Assembly: GCA_963809795.1 (NCBI GenBank) | Contig: CAWELN010000002.1 | Location: forward strand, 37,358 to 101,357 | Direction of reading: 5' to 3' | Length of the DNA stretch: 64,000 nucleotides | DNA from: DASUAS01 sp963809795 | GTDB taxonomy: Bacteria; Actinomycetota; Acidimicrobiia; IMCC26256; DASPTH01 | Part shown: in pieces, positions 37,548-46,653 of the stretch | How positions within the stretch are numbered: position 1 is the stretch's first letter | How the letters are laid out: each line of letters begins with the position of its first letter | Made by a program: the position numbers and the translations under genes | The notes under the pieces: model-generated | The model's input: only the letters and a program-made list of their open reading frames with translations | Databases searched by the model: none | Told to the model about the DNA's origin: nothing

Positions 37548-39607
37548 CACTTGACCCCCAGCGCAGTGACGATGATGTCGATCAACTTGATGCCGATGAA
37601 CGGAGCGATGACACCACCGAGCCCGTAGATCAGCAGGTTGCGACGCAGCAGCTGCGCTGCGCCCACCGGGACGAACTTCACGCCCCGCAACGCCAGCGGG
37701 ATCAACCCCACGATGATCAACGCGTTGAAGATGACCGCGGACAGGATCGCCGAGCGCGGGGTCTGCAGGTCCATGATGTTGAGATCGTTCAGCACGCTCA
37801 GGCTGGCGAAGCCGGCGAACATCGCCGGGATGATGGCGAAGTACTTCGCCACGTCGTTGGCGATCGAGAACGTCGTGAGCGAGCCGCGTGTGATCAGGAG
37901 CTGCTTGCCGATCTCGACGATGTCGATGAGCTTGGTCGGGTCGGAGTCGAGGTCGACCATGTTCCCGGCTTCCTTGGCCGCCTGCGTGCCCGTGTTCATC
38001 GCCACACCGACGTCGGCCTGCGCCAGCGCCGGAGCATCGTTGGTGCCGTCGCCGGTCATCGCGACGAGACGGCCACCCCGCTGCTCCTCCCGGATGAGCG
38101 CCATCTTCTGCTCCGGTGTCGCTTCGGCGAGGAAGTCGTCGACGCCCGCTTCCGCGGCGATGACCCCCGCCGTACGCGGGTTGTCGCCCGTGATCATGAC
38201 GGTACGGATGCCCATGCGCCGCAGGTCGGCGAAGCGCTCGGCGATGCCCGGCTTCACGATGTCCTTGAGGTAGATCACACCGAGCGGGCGCGGAGCGGGC
38301 GGGGATCCCTCGGGGCCCGCCTCGGCGACGACGAGGGGAGTTCCCCCCTGCGCGGCGATCGCATCGACGGCGTCGCCGAGCTGCTCCGGGAACACCCCGC
38401 CCTGGTCCTCGACCCAACGCCGCACGGCGTCGGCCGCGCCCTTCCGCACCCGCCGGTCCTCGAAGTCGACTCCGCTCATGCGCGTCTGGGCGGTGAACGC
38501 GACGAGGGTGGCGCCGACGAGCTCGCGCTCTCGGATGTTGTACCGCTCCTTCGCCAGCACCACGATCGACCGTCCTTCGGGCGTCTCGTCGGCGAGGCTC
38601 GAGAGCTGCGCGACGTCGGCCAGCTCCTCCTCGCTGACGCCTTCCGCCGGGACGAACGCGTCGGCTTGCCGGTTCCCGAACGTGATGGTGCCGGTCTTGT
38701 CCAGCAGCAGGGTCGCGCAGTCGCCCGCGGCCTCCACGGCCCGGCCGCTCATCGCGAGGACGTTGCGGCGCACCAACCGGTCCATCCCCGCGATGCCGAT
38801 GGCCGAGAGGAGCGCGCCGATCGTCGTGGGGATCAGGCACACCAACAACGCCACCAGGATGACGACCGGCTGCTCCGCGTTCCTGAACATCGCGAACGGC
38901 TGGAGCGTGACGGTTGCGAGCAGGAAGATGATCGTCAGGCCGGCGAGGAGGATGTTGAGTGCGATCTCGTTGGGCGTCTTCTGCCGCGACGAGCCCTCGA
39001 CGAGGGCGATCATCCGGTCGATGAACGTCTCGCCGGGTCGGGCGGTGATGCGCACCACGATCTCGTCCGACAGCACGCGGGTGCCTCCGGTGACGGCCGA
39101 GCGGTCGCCACCCGATTCCCGGATCACCGGGGCCGACTCTCCGGTGATCGCCGACTCGTCGACGCTGGCGATGCCCTCGATCACCTCACCGTCGCTCGGG
39201 ATCATCTCGCCCGCGACCACCACGACCTCGTCGTCGAGATCGAGCGCGGTGCTGGCGGTGTCCTCGGTGGTGCCGTCGGGCAAGCGCCGGTGGGCGACCG
39301 TCTCCGAACGCGTCTTGCGGAGCGTCTCGGCCTGTGCCTTGCCGCGCCCTTCGGCGATCGCCTCGGCGAAGTTCGCGAACAACACCGTGAACCAGAGGAA
39401 CAACGCCACGAGGCCGGTGAACACGTTCTCGTTCGCGGTCGACGAGCTCAGGTCCTTGAAGAACAGGACGGTCGTGAGCACCGAGCCCACGCCGACCACG
39501 AACATGACCGGGTTGCGCATGAGCGTGCGGGGGTTGAGCTTGACGAAGCTGTCGCCGATCGCCCGGCGGACCATCTCCGGCTCGACGAGCTTGGTGTCCC
39601 TGGCCAT
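37547..39607 (-). CDS. kdpB: KdpB ATPase subunit
   Basis: A 686-residue P-type ATPase: TGESAPV in the actuator domain, DKTGTITFGNRQ with the phosphorylated Asp, MITGDNPRTAGVIAAEAGVDDFLAEATPEQK, and MTGDGTNDAPALAQADVG. It hydrolyses ATP to drive K+ import through KdpA. The length is normal and there are no breaks. Separated from kdpA by 13 bases. Confidence 0.97.
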   Translation of the reverse strand: MARDTKLVEPEMVRRAIGDSFVKLNPRTLMRNPVMFVVGVGSVLTTVLFFKDLSSSTANENVFTGLVALFLWFTVLFANFAEAIAEGRGKAQAETLRKTRSETVAHRRLPDGTTEDTASTALDLDDEVVVVAGEMIPSDGEVIEGIASVDESAITGESAPVIRESGGDRSAVTGGTRVLSDEIVVRITARPGETFIDRMIALVEGSSRQKTPNEIALNILLAGLTIIFLLATVTLQPFAMFRNAEQPVVILVALLVCLIPTTIGALLSAIGIAGMDRLVRRNVLAMSGRAVEAAGDCATLLLDKTGTITFGNRQADAFVPAEGVSEEELADVAQLSSLADETPEGRSIVVLAKERYNIRERELVGATLVAFTAQTRMSGVDFEDRRVRKGAADAVRRWVEDQGGVFPEQLGDAVDAIAAQGGTPLVVAEAGPEGSPPAPRPLGVIYLKDIVKPGIAERFADLRRMGIRTVMITGDNPRTAGVIAAEAGVDDFLAEATPEQKMALIREEQRGGRLVAMTGDGTNDAPALAQADVGVAMNTGTQAAKEAGNMVDLDSDPTKLIDIVEIGKQLLITRGSLTTFSIANDVAKYFAIIPAMFAGFASLSVLNDLNIMDLQTPRSAILSAVIFNALIIVGLIPLALRGVKFVPVGAAQLLRRNLLIYGLGGVIAPFIGIKLIDIIVTALGVK

Positions 39608-39620
39608 CAGCGCACTCCGA

Positions 39621-41333
39621 TCAGAGGCCGAGCTGCTCGACGATGGGGCCGAGCGCGAGGACGGGTAGGAAGGTCAAGGCGGCGACGATGAAGATCACGC
39701 CGATCACGAGCACGACGAACAGCGGGGTGTCGGTCGGGAACGTCCCCACCGAGGCGGGCACGTGGCGCTTGCGGACCAGCGCCCCCGCCAAGGCCAGCGT
39801 CGGGATGATCAGGAAGAAGCGCCCGAACAACATCACCACGGCCAGCGCGCTGTTCATGTAGCCGGTGTTGGCGGTGAGGCCGGCGAACGCGGACCCGTTG
39901 TTGTTGCCCGCCGAGGTGAAGGCGTAGATGAGCTCGGTGAAGCCGTGCGCGCCGGGGTTGTAGATCGACACGTCCGACACCGAATTCACGAACGTCGAGA
40001 TCGCGATGCCGATGAGCACGATCGCCGGCATGACCAGGATGTAGATCACGACCAGCTTCACCTCGGAGGCCTGGATCTTCTTGCCCAGGTACTCCGGTGT
40101 CCGGCCCACCATGAGCCCGGCGATGAACACCGCCAGGATCACCAACACCAACAGCCCGTTCAGGCCGACGCCAACGCCGCCCGGGCTGATCTCGCCGAGC
40201 TTCATGTGCACCAAGCAGGTCAAGCCGCCCAGGGGGGTGTAGCTGTCGTGCATCGAGTTGACCGAACCGTTCGACGTCCCCGTGGTCGACGCACACCACT
40301 CCGCCGAAGCAGTGGGCCCGAACCGCACCTCCTTGCCCTCGGCGTTCCCTCCCGGCGACGTCGAGGTGACGGTCTGCGTCACCCCTCGATCATCGAGCTT
40401 GGGGTTGCCGTCGACCTCGGCGAAGACCGCGACCGAGACGAACGCCAACCAGATGATGGCCATGATCGCCACCACGGCGTAGCCCTGGCGCTTGTCCTTG
40501 ATCATCCGCCCGAACGTGAACGCGAGCGCGAACGGGATGATCAGGATGGCGTAGAGCTCGAGGAAGTCGCTGATGCCGGTCGGGTTCGAGAACGGGTGCG
40601 CGGAGTTGACGTTGAAGAAGTCGCCCCCGTTCGTCCCCAGCTGCTTGATCGACTCCATGCTGGCGTTCGGGCCGCCCGGGATCTGCTGCGTGGCGCCGGC
40701 AACGGTGTGCACGTGCGTGAACCCGTGCGTGTTCTGGATGACGCCCGTGGCGATCAACACGATCGCGAACACGAACGCGAGCGGCAGGAGGATCCGGAAC
40801 GTCGTGCGGACGAGGTCGACCCAGAAGTTGCCGATCGTGCGCTGCCCGGCCCGGGACAGGCCTCGGATCAGCGCGGCCATCGCCGCCATGCCCACGGCGG
40901 CGGAGACGAACTGCTGCACCGTGAGACCCACCATCTGGGTCAGATGGCTCATCGTGGACTCACCGGCGTAGCTCTGCCAGTTCGTGTTGGTGACGAAGCT
41001 GACCGCGGTGTTGAACGCGAGCGCCGGCTGCACGTTCACCATGTCCGTCGGGTTGAACGGCAGCCCACTCTGGATCCGTTGGATCACGTAGAGCAGGAAG
41101 ATGCCCACGACGCTGAACGCGAGCAGCGACAGCGCGTAGATGTTCCAGCGCTGCTCGCGTTCGGGATCGATCCGGCAGGCGCGGTAGATCAGTCGCTCGA
41201 CCGGATCGAAGACCTTGTCGAGGCGCGACGGCGCTCCGGTGTAGACGTTCGCCATGTAGCGGCCGAGGAGGGGCGCGGTGATCCCGAGGACGACGATCAA
41301 CGCGATGAGTTGAGCCCAGCCCGCGAACGTCAT
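39621..41333 (-). CDS. kdpA: KdpA potassium-translocating subunit
   Basis: A 570-residue membrane protein with four degenerate K+-channel-like repeats. Filter regions visible include SFVTNTNWQSYAGE, GTNGGDFFNVNSAHPF and AFTSAGNNNGSAFAG. It is homologous to Trk/Ktr channels and forms the K+ path of the Kdp pump. The ATG overlaps the kdpF stop by one base (TGATG). Confidence 0.97.
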   Translation of the reverse strand: MTFAGWAQLIALIVVLGITAPLLGRYMANVYTGAPSRLDKVFDPVERLIYRACRIDPEREQRWNIYALSLLAFSVVGIFLLYVIQRIQSGLPFNPTDMVNVQPALAFNTAVSFVTNTNWQSYAGESTMSHLTQMVGLTVQQFVSAAVGMAAMAALIRGLSRAGQRTIGNFWVDLVRTTFRILLPLAFVFAIVLIATGVIQNTHGFTHVHTVAGATQQIPGGPNASMESIKQLGTNGGDFFNVNSAHPFSNPTGISDFLELYAILIIPFALAFTFGRMIKDKRQGYAVVAIMAIIWLAFVSVAVFAEVDGNPKLDDRGVTQTVTSTSPGGNAEGKEVRFGPTASAEWCASTTGTSNGSVNSMHDSYTPLGGLTCLVHMKLGEISPGGVGVGLNGLLVLVILAVFIAGLMVGRTPEYLGKKIQASEVKLVVIYILVMPAIVLIGIAISTFVNSVSDVSIYNPGAHGFTELIYAFTSAGNNNGSAFAGLTANTGYMNSALAVVMLFGRFFLIIPTLALAGALVRKRHVPASVGTFPTDTPLFVVLVIGVIFIVAALTFLPVLALGPIVEQLGL

Positions 41334-41422
41334 CAGAACCTCTCAGGGAACAGCAGCGCCGCGACCAGATAGACCGCGAGGAGCACCGCGAGCACCAACC
41401 CGGCGATGTTCTCGCCCGTCAC
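41333..41422 (-). CDS. kdpF: KdpF small stabilising subunit
   Basis: A 29-residue single-helix peptide from a GTG (VTGENIAGLVLAVLLAVYLV) ending LLFPERF, the canonical KdpF sequence type. The GTG carries a GTGA that would end a frame shifted by one relative to the open frame upstream. As sequenced, the upstream frame instead reads straight through into KdpF, giving an 80-residue fused frame from 41575. Confidence 0.88.
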   Translation of the reverse strand: MTGENIAGLVLAVLLAVYLVAALLFPERF

Positions 41423-41575
41423 CGGATCACCTCGGCCACGCGCTCCTCGCGTCTCGGAGGACTCGTCGAGGTCGAAGGCCTCGTCCGGTCCGATGATGCG
41501 ATCGCACCCGTACACGAACGCGACGCACAGCCCGAAGAACGCCAGCACCGTGAGCACGACCCACAGGTCAGCCAT
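41419..41575 (-). CDS. Small membrane protein preceding kdpF
   Basis: From the ATG at 41575 (GAGGGGG four to five bases upstream) a transmembrane helix (LWVVLTVLAFFGLCVAFVYG) and an acidic tail (DEAFDLDESS) are read. A short membrane ORF at this position is common in actinobacterial kdp operons. Here it is in frame with KdpF. If one base were added or removed near 41445-41460 it would end REERVAEVIR with a TGA overlapping the kdpF GTG, which may be the true arrangement. Confidence 0.6.
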
Positions 41576-41628
41576 GTTCGGCCCCCTCGCTTGTCAGAGG
41601 AGCACGCGGCCTCCGCCGAGCGCTCCAC

Positions 41629-41796
41629 GGGTATACGCCTCGACGCCGCCGCGAGCCAGGGCCTTGATGCCCTCTTCACGCGCGCGAACCGAACCTTGAC
41701 GGCCCACGCACGCGGCGTCCTCGGCACGAGGAATCACGCGTCAAGAGTGCGTCAAGAGCCTTGCCGGTGCATCACGCGAGGGCGTATACCCGAGGT
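41629..41796. promoter_or_regulatory. Divergent kdp promoter region with KdpE-like direct repeats
   Basis: Two 11-base direct repeats, GCGTCAAGAGT and GCGTCAAGAGC (41738-41759), are spaced as expected for an OmpR-family dimer. The motif GGGTATACGCCTC at 41629 reappears inverted as GAGGGCGTATACCC at 41778, giving near-identical TATACC -10 boxes facing outward towards the kdp operon and towards the divergent sensor gene. The latter -10 ends 6 bases before that gene's ATG. Confidence 0.65.
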
Positions 41797-42555
41797 ATGG
41801 CATCGCGTGATGCAGCCCCCGACGACGCGGCCCGAGCGGTCGGACTGGCGGTCGCCGCGTTCGGTCCGCTCCTGGTGGCCGGGATCCTGGTGCCGTTCCG
41901 CAACGACCTCGCCAGCGCCAACGTCGTGCTGGTGTTCGTGCTGGTGGTCGTCCTCGGCGCCTCGGTCGGGACCCGCTGGAGCGGGGCGATCGGTGCCGTG
42001 ATCGCGGCGATGTCCTACGACTTCTTCTTCACCCACCCGTACCAGTCGCTCAAGATCGACAGCTCCGACGACATCCAGACCACGGTGCTCCTGCTGGTGA
42101 TCGGCCTCGTCGTCGCCGAGCTGGTCACCTTCACCCGCCGGCATCGCGCGGCCTCGGAGCAGCGCGGCGACGAGATCACGCGGTTGCACCGGGTGGCCGA
42201 GCTGGTGGCGACCGACTCCGACGCCGAGGACGTCGTGCTCTCGGTGCAGGCCGAGCTCATCGGGCTGCTGTCCCTGCACGACTGCTGGTACGAGACGCCG
42301 CCGTACACCTCGGAGCTGCCGCAGCTCGAGCGCAACGGCGCCGTCGCCGGCGACCACCGACGCTGGGCCGGCACCGACTACGCGTTGCCGGACCAGGGCG
42401 CGGTGATCCCGGTGCTCGGGCGAGGGCGCGAGTTCGGCCGCCTGGTGCTGATCCCCGACGTGACGGTCGGCGTGTCGATCGAGGAGCGGGTGGTGGCGGT
42501 GGCGTTGGCCGACCAGCTCGGCGCCGCGTTCGCGGCCGACTCGCCGGTCAAGTGA
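41797..42555 (+). CDS. Kinase-less KdpD-like DUF4118 + GAF membrane sensor
   Basis: A 252-residue protein with four predicted transmembrane helices of the KdpD DUF4118 type (VFVLVVVLGASVGTRWSGAI; MSYDFFFTHPYQSLKI). A short coiled segment (RHRAASEQRGDEITRLHRVAELV) and a GAF-like domain (VLSVQAELIGLLSLHDCWYE; VLGRGREFGRLVLIPD) follow. It has no Walker A domain and no HisKA/HATPase. Its position opposite kdpF on a shared promoter suggests a modulatory role in K+ sensing. Confidence 0.8.
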   Translation: MASRDAAPDDAARAVGLAVAAFGPLLVAGILVPFRNDLASANVVLVFVLVVVLGASVGTRWSGAIGAVIAAMSYDFFFTHPYQSLKIDSSDDIQTTVLLLVIGLVVAELVTFTRRHRAASEQRGDEITRLHRVAELVATDSDAEDVVLSVQAELIGLLSLHDCWYETPPYTSELPQLERNGAVAGDHRRWAGTDYALPDQGAVIPVLGRGREFGRLVLIPDVTVGVSIEERVVAVALADQLGAAFAADSPVK

Positions 42556-42559
42556 GCCG

Positions 42560-42925
42560 TCAGAGCAGCGAGGGCAGCACGAACCCGATGGTGGCCGCCA
42601 CCAGCCCGAGCGCGATGCTGCCGAGCGAGTTGACGAGCGCGGCGCGCGGCGCGCCATCCTCGAGGAGACCCCACGTGTCGTACGCGTACGACGAGAAAGT
42701 GGTGTACGCGCCCAGGAAGCCGGTTCCGGCGATGGTGCGCACGTCGGCGTCCATGCCCTGGTAGGTCACGAACCCAACGATCAGTCCCAGCGCGAACGAC
42801 CCGGTGATGTTGACGACCACCGTCCCGTAGGGGAAGCGCGACGTGGTGCGCGACTGGACCGCGGCGTGCACCCCGAACCGGGCCAGGGCGCCGGCGGCGC
42901 CCGCGAGCGCGACCCACACCACCAT
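42560..42925 (-). CDS. crcB: FluC/CrcB fluoride channel subunit 1
   Basis: A 121-residue four-helix protein with GAAGALARFGVH, NITGSFALG and the signature GFLGAYTTFSSYAYD. Fluc channels export F- and work as antiparallel dimers. Two adjacent different genes imply a heterodimer. It starts one base into the stop region of the second crcB gene (stop and start share bases), so the two are coupled. Confidence 0.93.
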   Translation of the reverse strand: MVVWVALAGAAGALARFGVHAAVQSRTTSRFPYGTVVVNITGSFALGLIVGFVTYQGMDADVRTIAGTGFLGAYTTFSSYAYDTWGLLEDGAPRAALVNSLGSIALGLVAATIGFVLPSLL

Positions 42926-43359
42926 CAGTCGTCACGCCCCGGGTCGTACACCGGGACGGGCTGACGCGGGAACACGCGTCTCGCGACCACGACGCCGCCC
43001 GCCACTGCGAGGAAGCCGGCGGCCAAGGTCACCGCGACGTAGGTCGCGGCGATCCCGGCGTCGCCGGCCCGGGTCAGGAGGACGCTCTCGACCATCCAGG
43101 TGGAGAAGGTGGTGAGTCCGCCGCAGAATCCCACGCCGACGAACGGACGCAACCACGTCGCCGCGGGCCCGTTCGCCACGAGGGCGGTCAGCGTCGCTCC
43201 GAGCACGAACGAGCCCACCACGTTCACGAGGAAGGTCGCCCACGGGAAGCGCGAGGGGCCCAGCGGGTCGGCCAACGCCAGCTCGTAGCGGGCCACGGTG
43301 CCGAGCGCGCCCCCCGCCGCCACCGCGACGAGGATCCCGACGCGGTTCACGACTGGCAC
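42925..43359 (-). CDS. crcB: FluC/CrcB fluoride channel subunit 2
   Basis: A 144-residue CrcB homologue with GGALGTVARYELA, NVVGSFVLGA and GFCGGLTTFSTWMVE, the canonical Fluc Phe/Ser/Thr pore motif. A charged C-terminal tail (RRVFPRQPVPVYDPGRDD) is longer than usual. The spacer to the upstream MFS gene is only about 20 bases, so no fluoride riboswitch can precede it directly; transcription may read through from the MFS gene. Confidence 0.93.
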   Translation of the reverse strand: MPVVNRVGILVAVAAGGALGTVARYELALADPLGPSRFPWATFLVNVVGSFVLGATLTALVANGPAATWLRPFVGVGFCGGLTTFSTWMVESVLLTRAGDAGIAATYVAVTLAAGFLAVAGGVVVARRVFPRQPVPVYDPGRDD

Positions 43360-43380
43360 TGCTCGGACGCTACCTGACTT

Positions 43381-44952
43381 CTATGCGCCGAGGACCTCGA
43401 ACTCGCTGACCTCGCGCGCTTCGTCGGAGTCGTCGTCGGTCACGAACTCGTCCTGGCCGCGCGCCGGCAGGTAGCGCCAGGCGATGAACGCGGCGAACAC
43501 GATGAACGCCGCGGCGATGGGATAGGTGATGCGCATGGCGTCGACGAACGCCTGGCGCGAGAGCTCGAGCAGCGCCGCGCCCTGCTTGGCCGGGAGGTTG
43601 CGTGCGAGCTCGAGCGCGCGGCCCACCGAGTCGTGCAACGCGGCCGACGACGCCGCCGAGAGGTGCTGGGCCTTGTCGGCGAAGTGGTGGTAGGCCGCGA
43701 GGAACACGCTGCCGATGATGGCGACGCCGAGCGCGCCGCCGGTCTGGCGGGTGGTGTCGTTGATCGCGGACCCCACCCCGGCCCGGCTCGGTGGCAGCGA
43801 GCCCATGATCGACTCCGTCGCCGGTGCCGAGGTGAGCCCGAGCCCGATGCCGAACAGCAGCCGGACCGCGCACCCGCCCACGAACGACGACATCACGGTG
43901 TTGGAGCCGTAGAGCAGCATGGCCGCGGCGACCACCAGCAGGCCGATCACCACCACCCGCTTCGTGCCCCAGCGCAGCACGAAGCGCGGCGCGTTCGGCG
44001 ACATCACCATCATGCCGACGGCGACGGGCGTGGCCAGGAGACCGGCCTCGAGCGGCGAGTACCCGAGCACGAACTGGAAGTACTGGATGAGCAGGAACAC
44101 CGAGCCGTAGAGCGCGAACGACGTGAGGGTGAGGACGCCCGAGGCGGCGGAGAACCGCGGGTTGCGGAACACCCGCACGTCGATCATCGGTTCCTTCGTG
44201 TGCGTCTCCCACCACGCGAACACCGCGAGCAGCACGAGCGACGCACCGAAGGCGACGACGACGTCGGGCGCCAACCATCCTTTCTCGGGCGCTTGGATGA
44301 TGGCGTAGAGCAGCGCGACCAGCGTGACGATCGAGAGCAACGCGCCCAACGGGTCGAGCGGGCGGTTGTCGGGGTCTCGCGACGTGGGGATGAAGAAGTA
44401 CCCGAGCACGAGGGCGAGCGCGCAGATGGGCACGTTCACGAAGAACACCGCGCCCCAGTAGAAGTGCTCGACCAGGATGCCGCCGAGCACGGGCCCGAGC
44501 GCGACGCCGATCCCCGACACGCCCGCCCACACGCCGATGGCGCGGGCGCGCTCGTGCCCGGTGAACGTGTTGGTGAGGATCGACAACGTGGTGGGGAAGA
44601 TGAACGCGGCGCCGATGCCCATCAGCGCGCGGGCGGCGATCAGCATCTCCGGCGACTGGGCGAGCGAGGCGAGCCCCGAGAACCCGCCGAACAGCAGCAG
44701 GCCGATCGACAGCGCGCCCTTGCGGCCGAACTTGTCGCCCAGCGCGCCGGCGGTGAGCAGCAGGCTCGCGAACACGATGATGTACGCGTCGATGATCCAC
44801 TGCAGGTCGGAGCCGCTGGCGCCGAGGTCGCGCACGATCGTGGGCAGCGCCACGTTGAGGATCGAGTTGTCGATCGTGATGATCACGAGCGACATGCAGA
44901 GGACGGCGAGGGTGTACCAGCGGCGCTCGTAGGCCTTCTCCGGGCTGAGCAA
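43381..44952 (-). CDS. MFS drug exporter, DHA2 (14-helix) type
   Basis: A 523-residue MFS protein. Motif A is GALGDKFGRKGAL, motif C is GVSGIGVALGPVLGG, and Asp/Arg helices appear near IDNSILNVALPTIV and WIIDAYIIVFA. Fourteen hydrophobic segments place it in the EmrB/QacA family, which are proton-driven multidrug exporters. It is divergent from a TetR gene over a perfect palindrome, so it is probably derepressed by ligands of that TetR. Confidence 0.92.
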   Translation of the reverse strand: MLSPEKAYERRWYTLAVLCMSLVIITIDNSILNVALPTIVRDLGASGSDLQWIIDAYIIVFASLLLTAGALGDKFGRKGALSIGLLLFGGFSGLASLAQSPEMLIAARALMGIGAAFIFPTTLSILTNTFTGHERARAIGVWAGVSGIGVALGPVLGGILVEHFYWGAVFFVNVPICALALVLGYFFIPTSRDPDNRPLDPLGALLSIVTLVALLYAIIQAPEKGWLAPDVVVAFGASLVLLAVFAWWETHTKEPMIDVRVFRNPRFSAASGVLTLTSFALYGSVFLLIQYFQFVLGYSPLEAGLLATPVAVGMMVMSPNAPRFVLRWGTKRVVVIGLLVVAAAMLLYGSNTVMSSFVGGCAVRLLFGIGLGLTSAPATESIMGSLPPSRAGVGSAINDTTRQTGGALGVAIIGSVFLAAYHHFADKAQHLSAASSAALHDSVGRALELARNLPAKQGAALLELSRQAFVDAMRITYPIAAAFIVFAAFIAWRYLPARGQDEFVTDDDSDEAREVSEFEVLGA

Positions 44953-45000
44953 CGCGGACCCTCCCTGGATCTCGGCGCGGTCCCCCTCGGCGCGCTACTG

Positions 45001-45016
45001 TTAACTAACTAGTTAA
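45001..45016. promoter_or_regulatory. TetR-type operator between MFS and tetR genes
   Basis: TTAACTAACTAGTTAA is a perfect inverted repeat with 7-base arms and a 2-base centre, located 51 bases before the tetR start and 49 before the MFS start. It is AT-rich in a GC-rich region and sits where -10 boxes of both divergent genes would be. Confidence 0.8.
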
Positions 45017-45067
45017 AAGAGGCTATCGCAGAGCGCCCAACAGCCGCAAGCGCTGCGGGAGGGATCG

Positions 45068-45673
45068 ATGGCGAGCCGGGACCCCGAAGCGACCAAGGAA
45101 CGCATCCTCGCGGCGGCTCGACGCGAGTTCTCGGCCAAGGGCATCTCGGGCGCACGCGTCGACGCGATCGCGGCCCGCGCCAAGGTCAACAAGCGGATGC
45201 TCTACTACTACTTCGAGTCGAAGGAGGGCCTCTTCCGCGAGATCCTGCGCCGTCGGTTGCACGAGCGCTACGAGGCGCTGCGCACCCGCGCCGTCGCCGA
45301 ACCCGGCCGGCTCGCCGAAGGGCAGGCCCGACTCGTCGGCGACACCGAGTACACGCGCCTCCTGATGTGGGAGGCGCTCGAGACCGATCCCGACCACCCC
45401 CTCAACCCGTCGCTGCGGCGAGAGTTCTTCGCCGGCTGGGTCGATGCGGTCGAGGAGGAGCAGCGCACCGGTGGGCTCCCGGCCGACCTGGATCCGGCGC
45501 AGCTGGTGCTGAGCGAGCTCTGCCTGACGCTCGGACCGTACCTCCTCCCGCAGCTCGCCCAGCTCGTCACCGGGATGTCGGTGAAGGATCCCGAGTTCGT
45601 GGCCCGGCGCGAGGAGCACCTGCGCGCCCTCGGGGCCCGGCTCAGCGAACCGGCGGCCACCGCCAGGACGTGA
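45068..45673 (+). CDS. TetR/AcrR-family transcriptional regulator
   Basis: A 201-residue regulator with N-terminal DNA-binding domain ATKERILAAARREF then GARVDAIAARAKVNKRMLYYYF (helix-turn-helix) and a TetR C-terminal ligand domain ending ARLSEPAATART. GGGAGGG five bases before the ATG marks the start. It most likely controls the divergent MFS exporter and itself through the palindrome between them. Confidence 0.92.
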   Translation: MASRDPEATKERILAAARREFSAKGISGARVDAIAARAKVNKRMLYYYFESKEGLFREILRRRLHERYEALRTRAVAEPGRLAEGQARLVGDTEYTRLLMWEALETDPDHPLNPSLRREFFAGWVDAVEEEQRTGGLPADLDPAQLVLSELCLTLGPYLLPQLAQLVTGMSVKDPEFVARREEHLRALGARLSEPAATART

Positions 45674-45716
45674 TCGCTCGGGTGCTGGTCGTGGCGTGCG
45701 GCCAGAACCCGCCCGG

Positions 45717-46547
45717 TTACAGCCCCGGGCCGGTGTCGAGGGTCACCGGGTCGCCTGCCTCCACCAGCCCCGGCGCCGACTGGATCGTGACGTCGGGCCG
45801 CGGCAGGGTCGCCCAGAGATCGCCCAGGCCCTTCGCCGTCCAGGTCGACGCGCGCGTGCTGCCGTCGAGCGTGAAGTGCACGAGGTCGTCGGTGCGGATC
45901 TGGTGCAGCGCGCCGTCGTAGAACAGGGAGGTCTGGTAGCGCGACAAGGTGTCGGTCTCCGCCGCGAACCAGTCGACCACGCCGTGCGACGCCGCCGACG
46001 CCAGCTCCTCCTCGTCCATCCGCGAGAGGGCTCGCACGGTGGCCACCGTGATCTGCGACCCCGAGGCCGCGCTGGCCGAGTCGACCCCGACGGGCGGGGA
46101 CTCGACCCAGATGACCGCGACGTCCTGTGCGTGCAGCCAGTCGATGATCTCGTGCGCGTTCGCCCGCCACTCGGCGAAGAACTCCGGCGAGCCGTAGACC
46201 GGCTCGCCGGGCCGGCCGCACACCGCGCACGCACCGGCCCACTCGATCAGGACCGTGTCGACGAACGGGTTGGCCGCCAGCTGGCGCCGGACCCACTCGA
46301 GGGCCGACGGCGCGTCACCGACCGGACCGATCAGGCCGGACCCGTTGACGTGCGCGTCGATCACGGTCGTCGGCAGCCCGGCGCGGGAGAGCACGTCCGG
46401 GAGCGTCACGTCCCCCTGCCCGGCGAGGGAGTCGCCGACCACCAGCAGCGTGTGGTGCGGCTGGGGTTGCGGCGCGCCCGGCCACGGGCGCGCGACCGAG
46501 CACCCGGCCGCGACGGCGAGGCCCGCGAGCAGCACCACCCACCTCAT
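45717..46547 (-). CDS. SGNH/GDSL hydrolase-like lipoprotein
   Basis: A 276-residue protein with a lipoprotein signal (MRWVVLLAGLAVAAGC, Cys as probable lipidated residue). The SGNH block I VVGDSLAGQG contains the nucleophile Ser, block III is not obvious, and block V DLVHFT supplies the Asp-xx-His pair. Similar domains deacetylate surface glycans or act in acyl transfer. It stands alone between tetR and a thiolase gene. Confidence 0.78.
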   Translation of the reverse strand: MRWVVLLAGLAVAAGCSVARPWPGAPQPQPHHTLLVVGDSLAGQGDVTLPDVLSRAGLPTTVIDAHVNGSGLIGPVGDAPSALEWVRRQLAANPFVDTVLIEWAGACAVCGRPGEPVYGSPEFFAEWRANAHEIIDWLHAQDVAVIWVESPPVGVDSASAASGSQITVATVRALSRMDEEELASAASHGVVDWFAAETDTLSRYQTSLFYDGALHQIRTDDLVHFTLDGSTRASTWTAKGLGDLWATLPRPDVTIQSAPGLVEAGDPVTLDTGPGL

Positions 46548-46653
46548 GGCCCCTCGCACCTGCACGTCGTTCCCCTGCCGAGTCAGTCACGGAGCGTGAC
46601 ATCCGAGCCGGGCAGGCTACCACGCTCCGGGACCGATCCCGGTCATTTGGGCT

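Noticed and set aside
43360..43380. Fluoride riboswitch before the crcB pair
   Set aside because: Only about 20 bases separate the MFS stop from the crcB start, too little for the crcB-motif RNA, and no conserved sequence is present.
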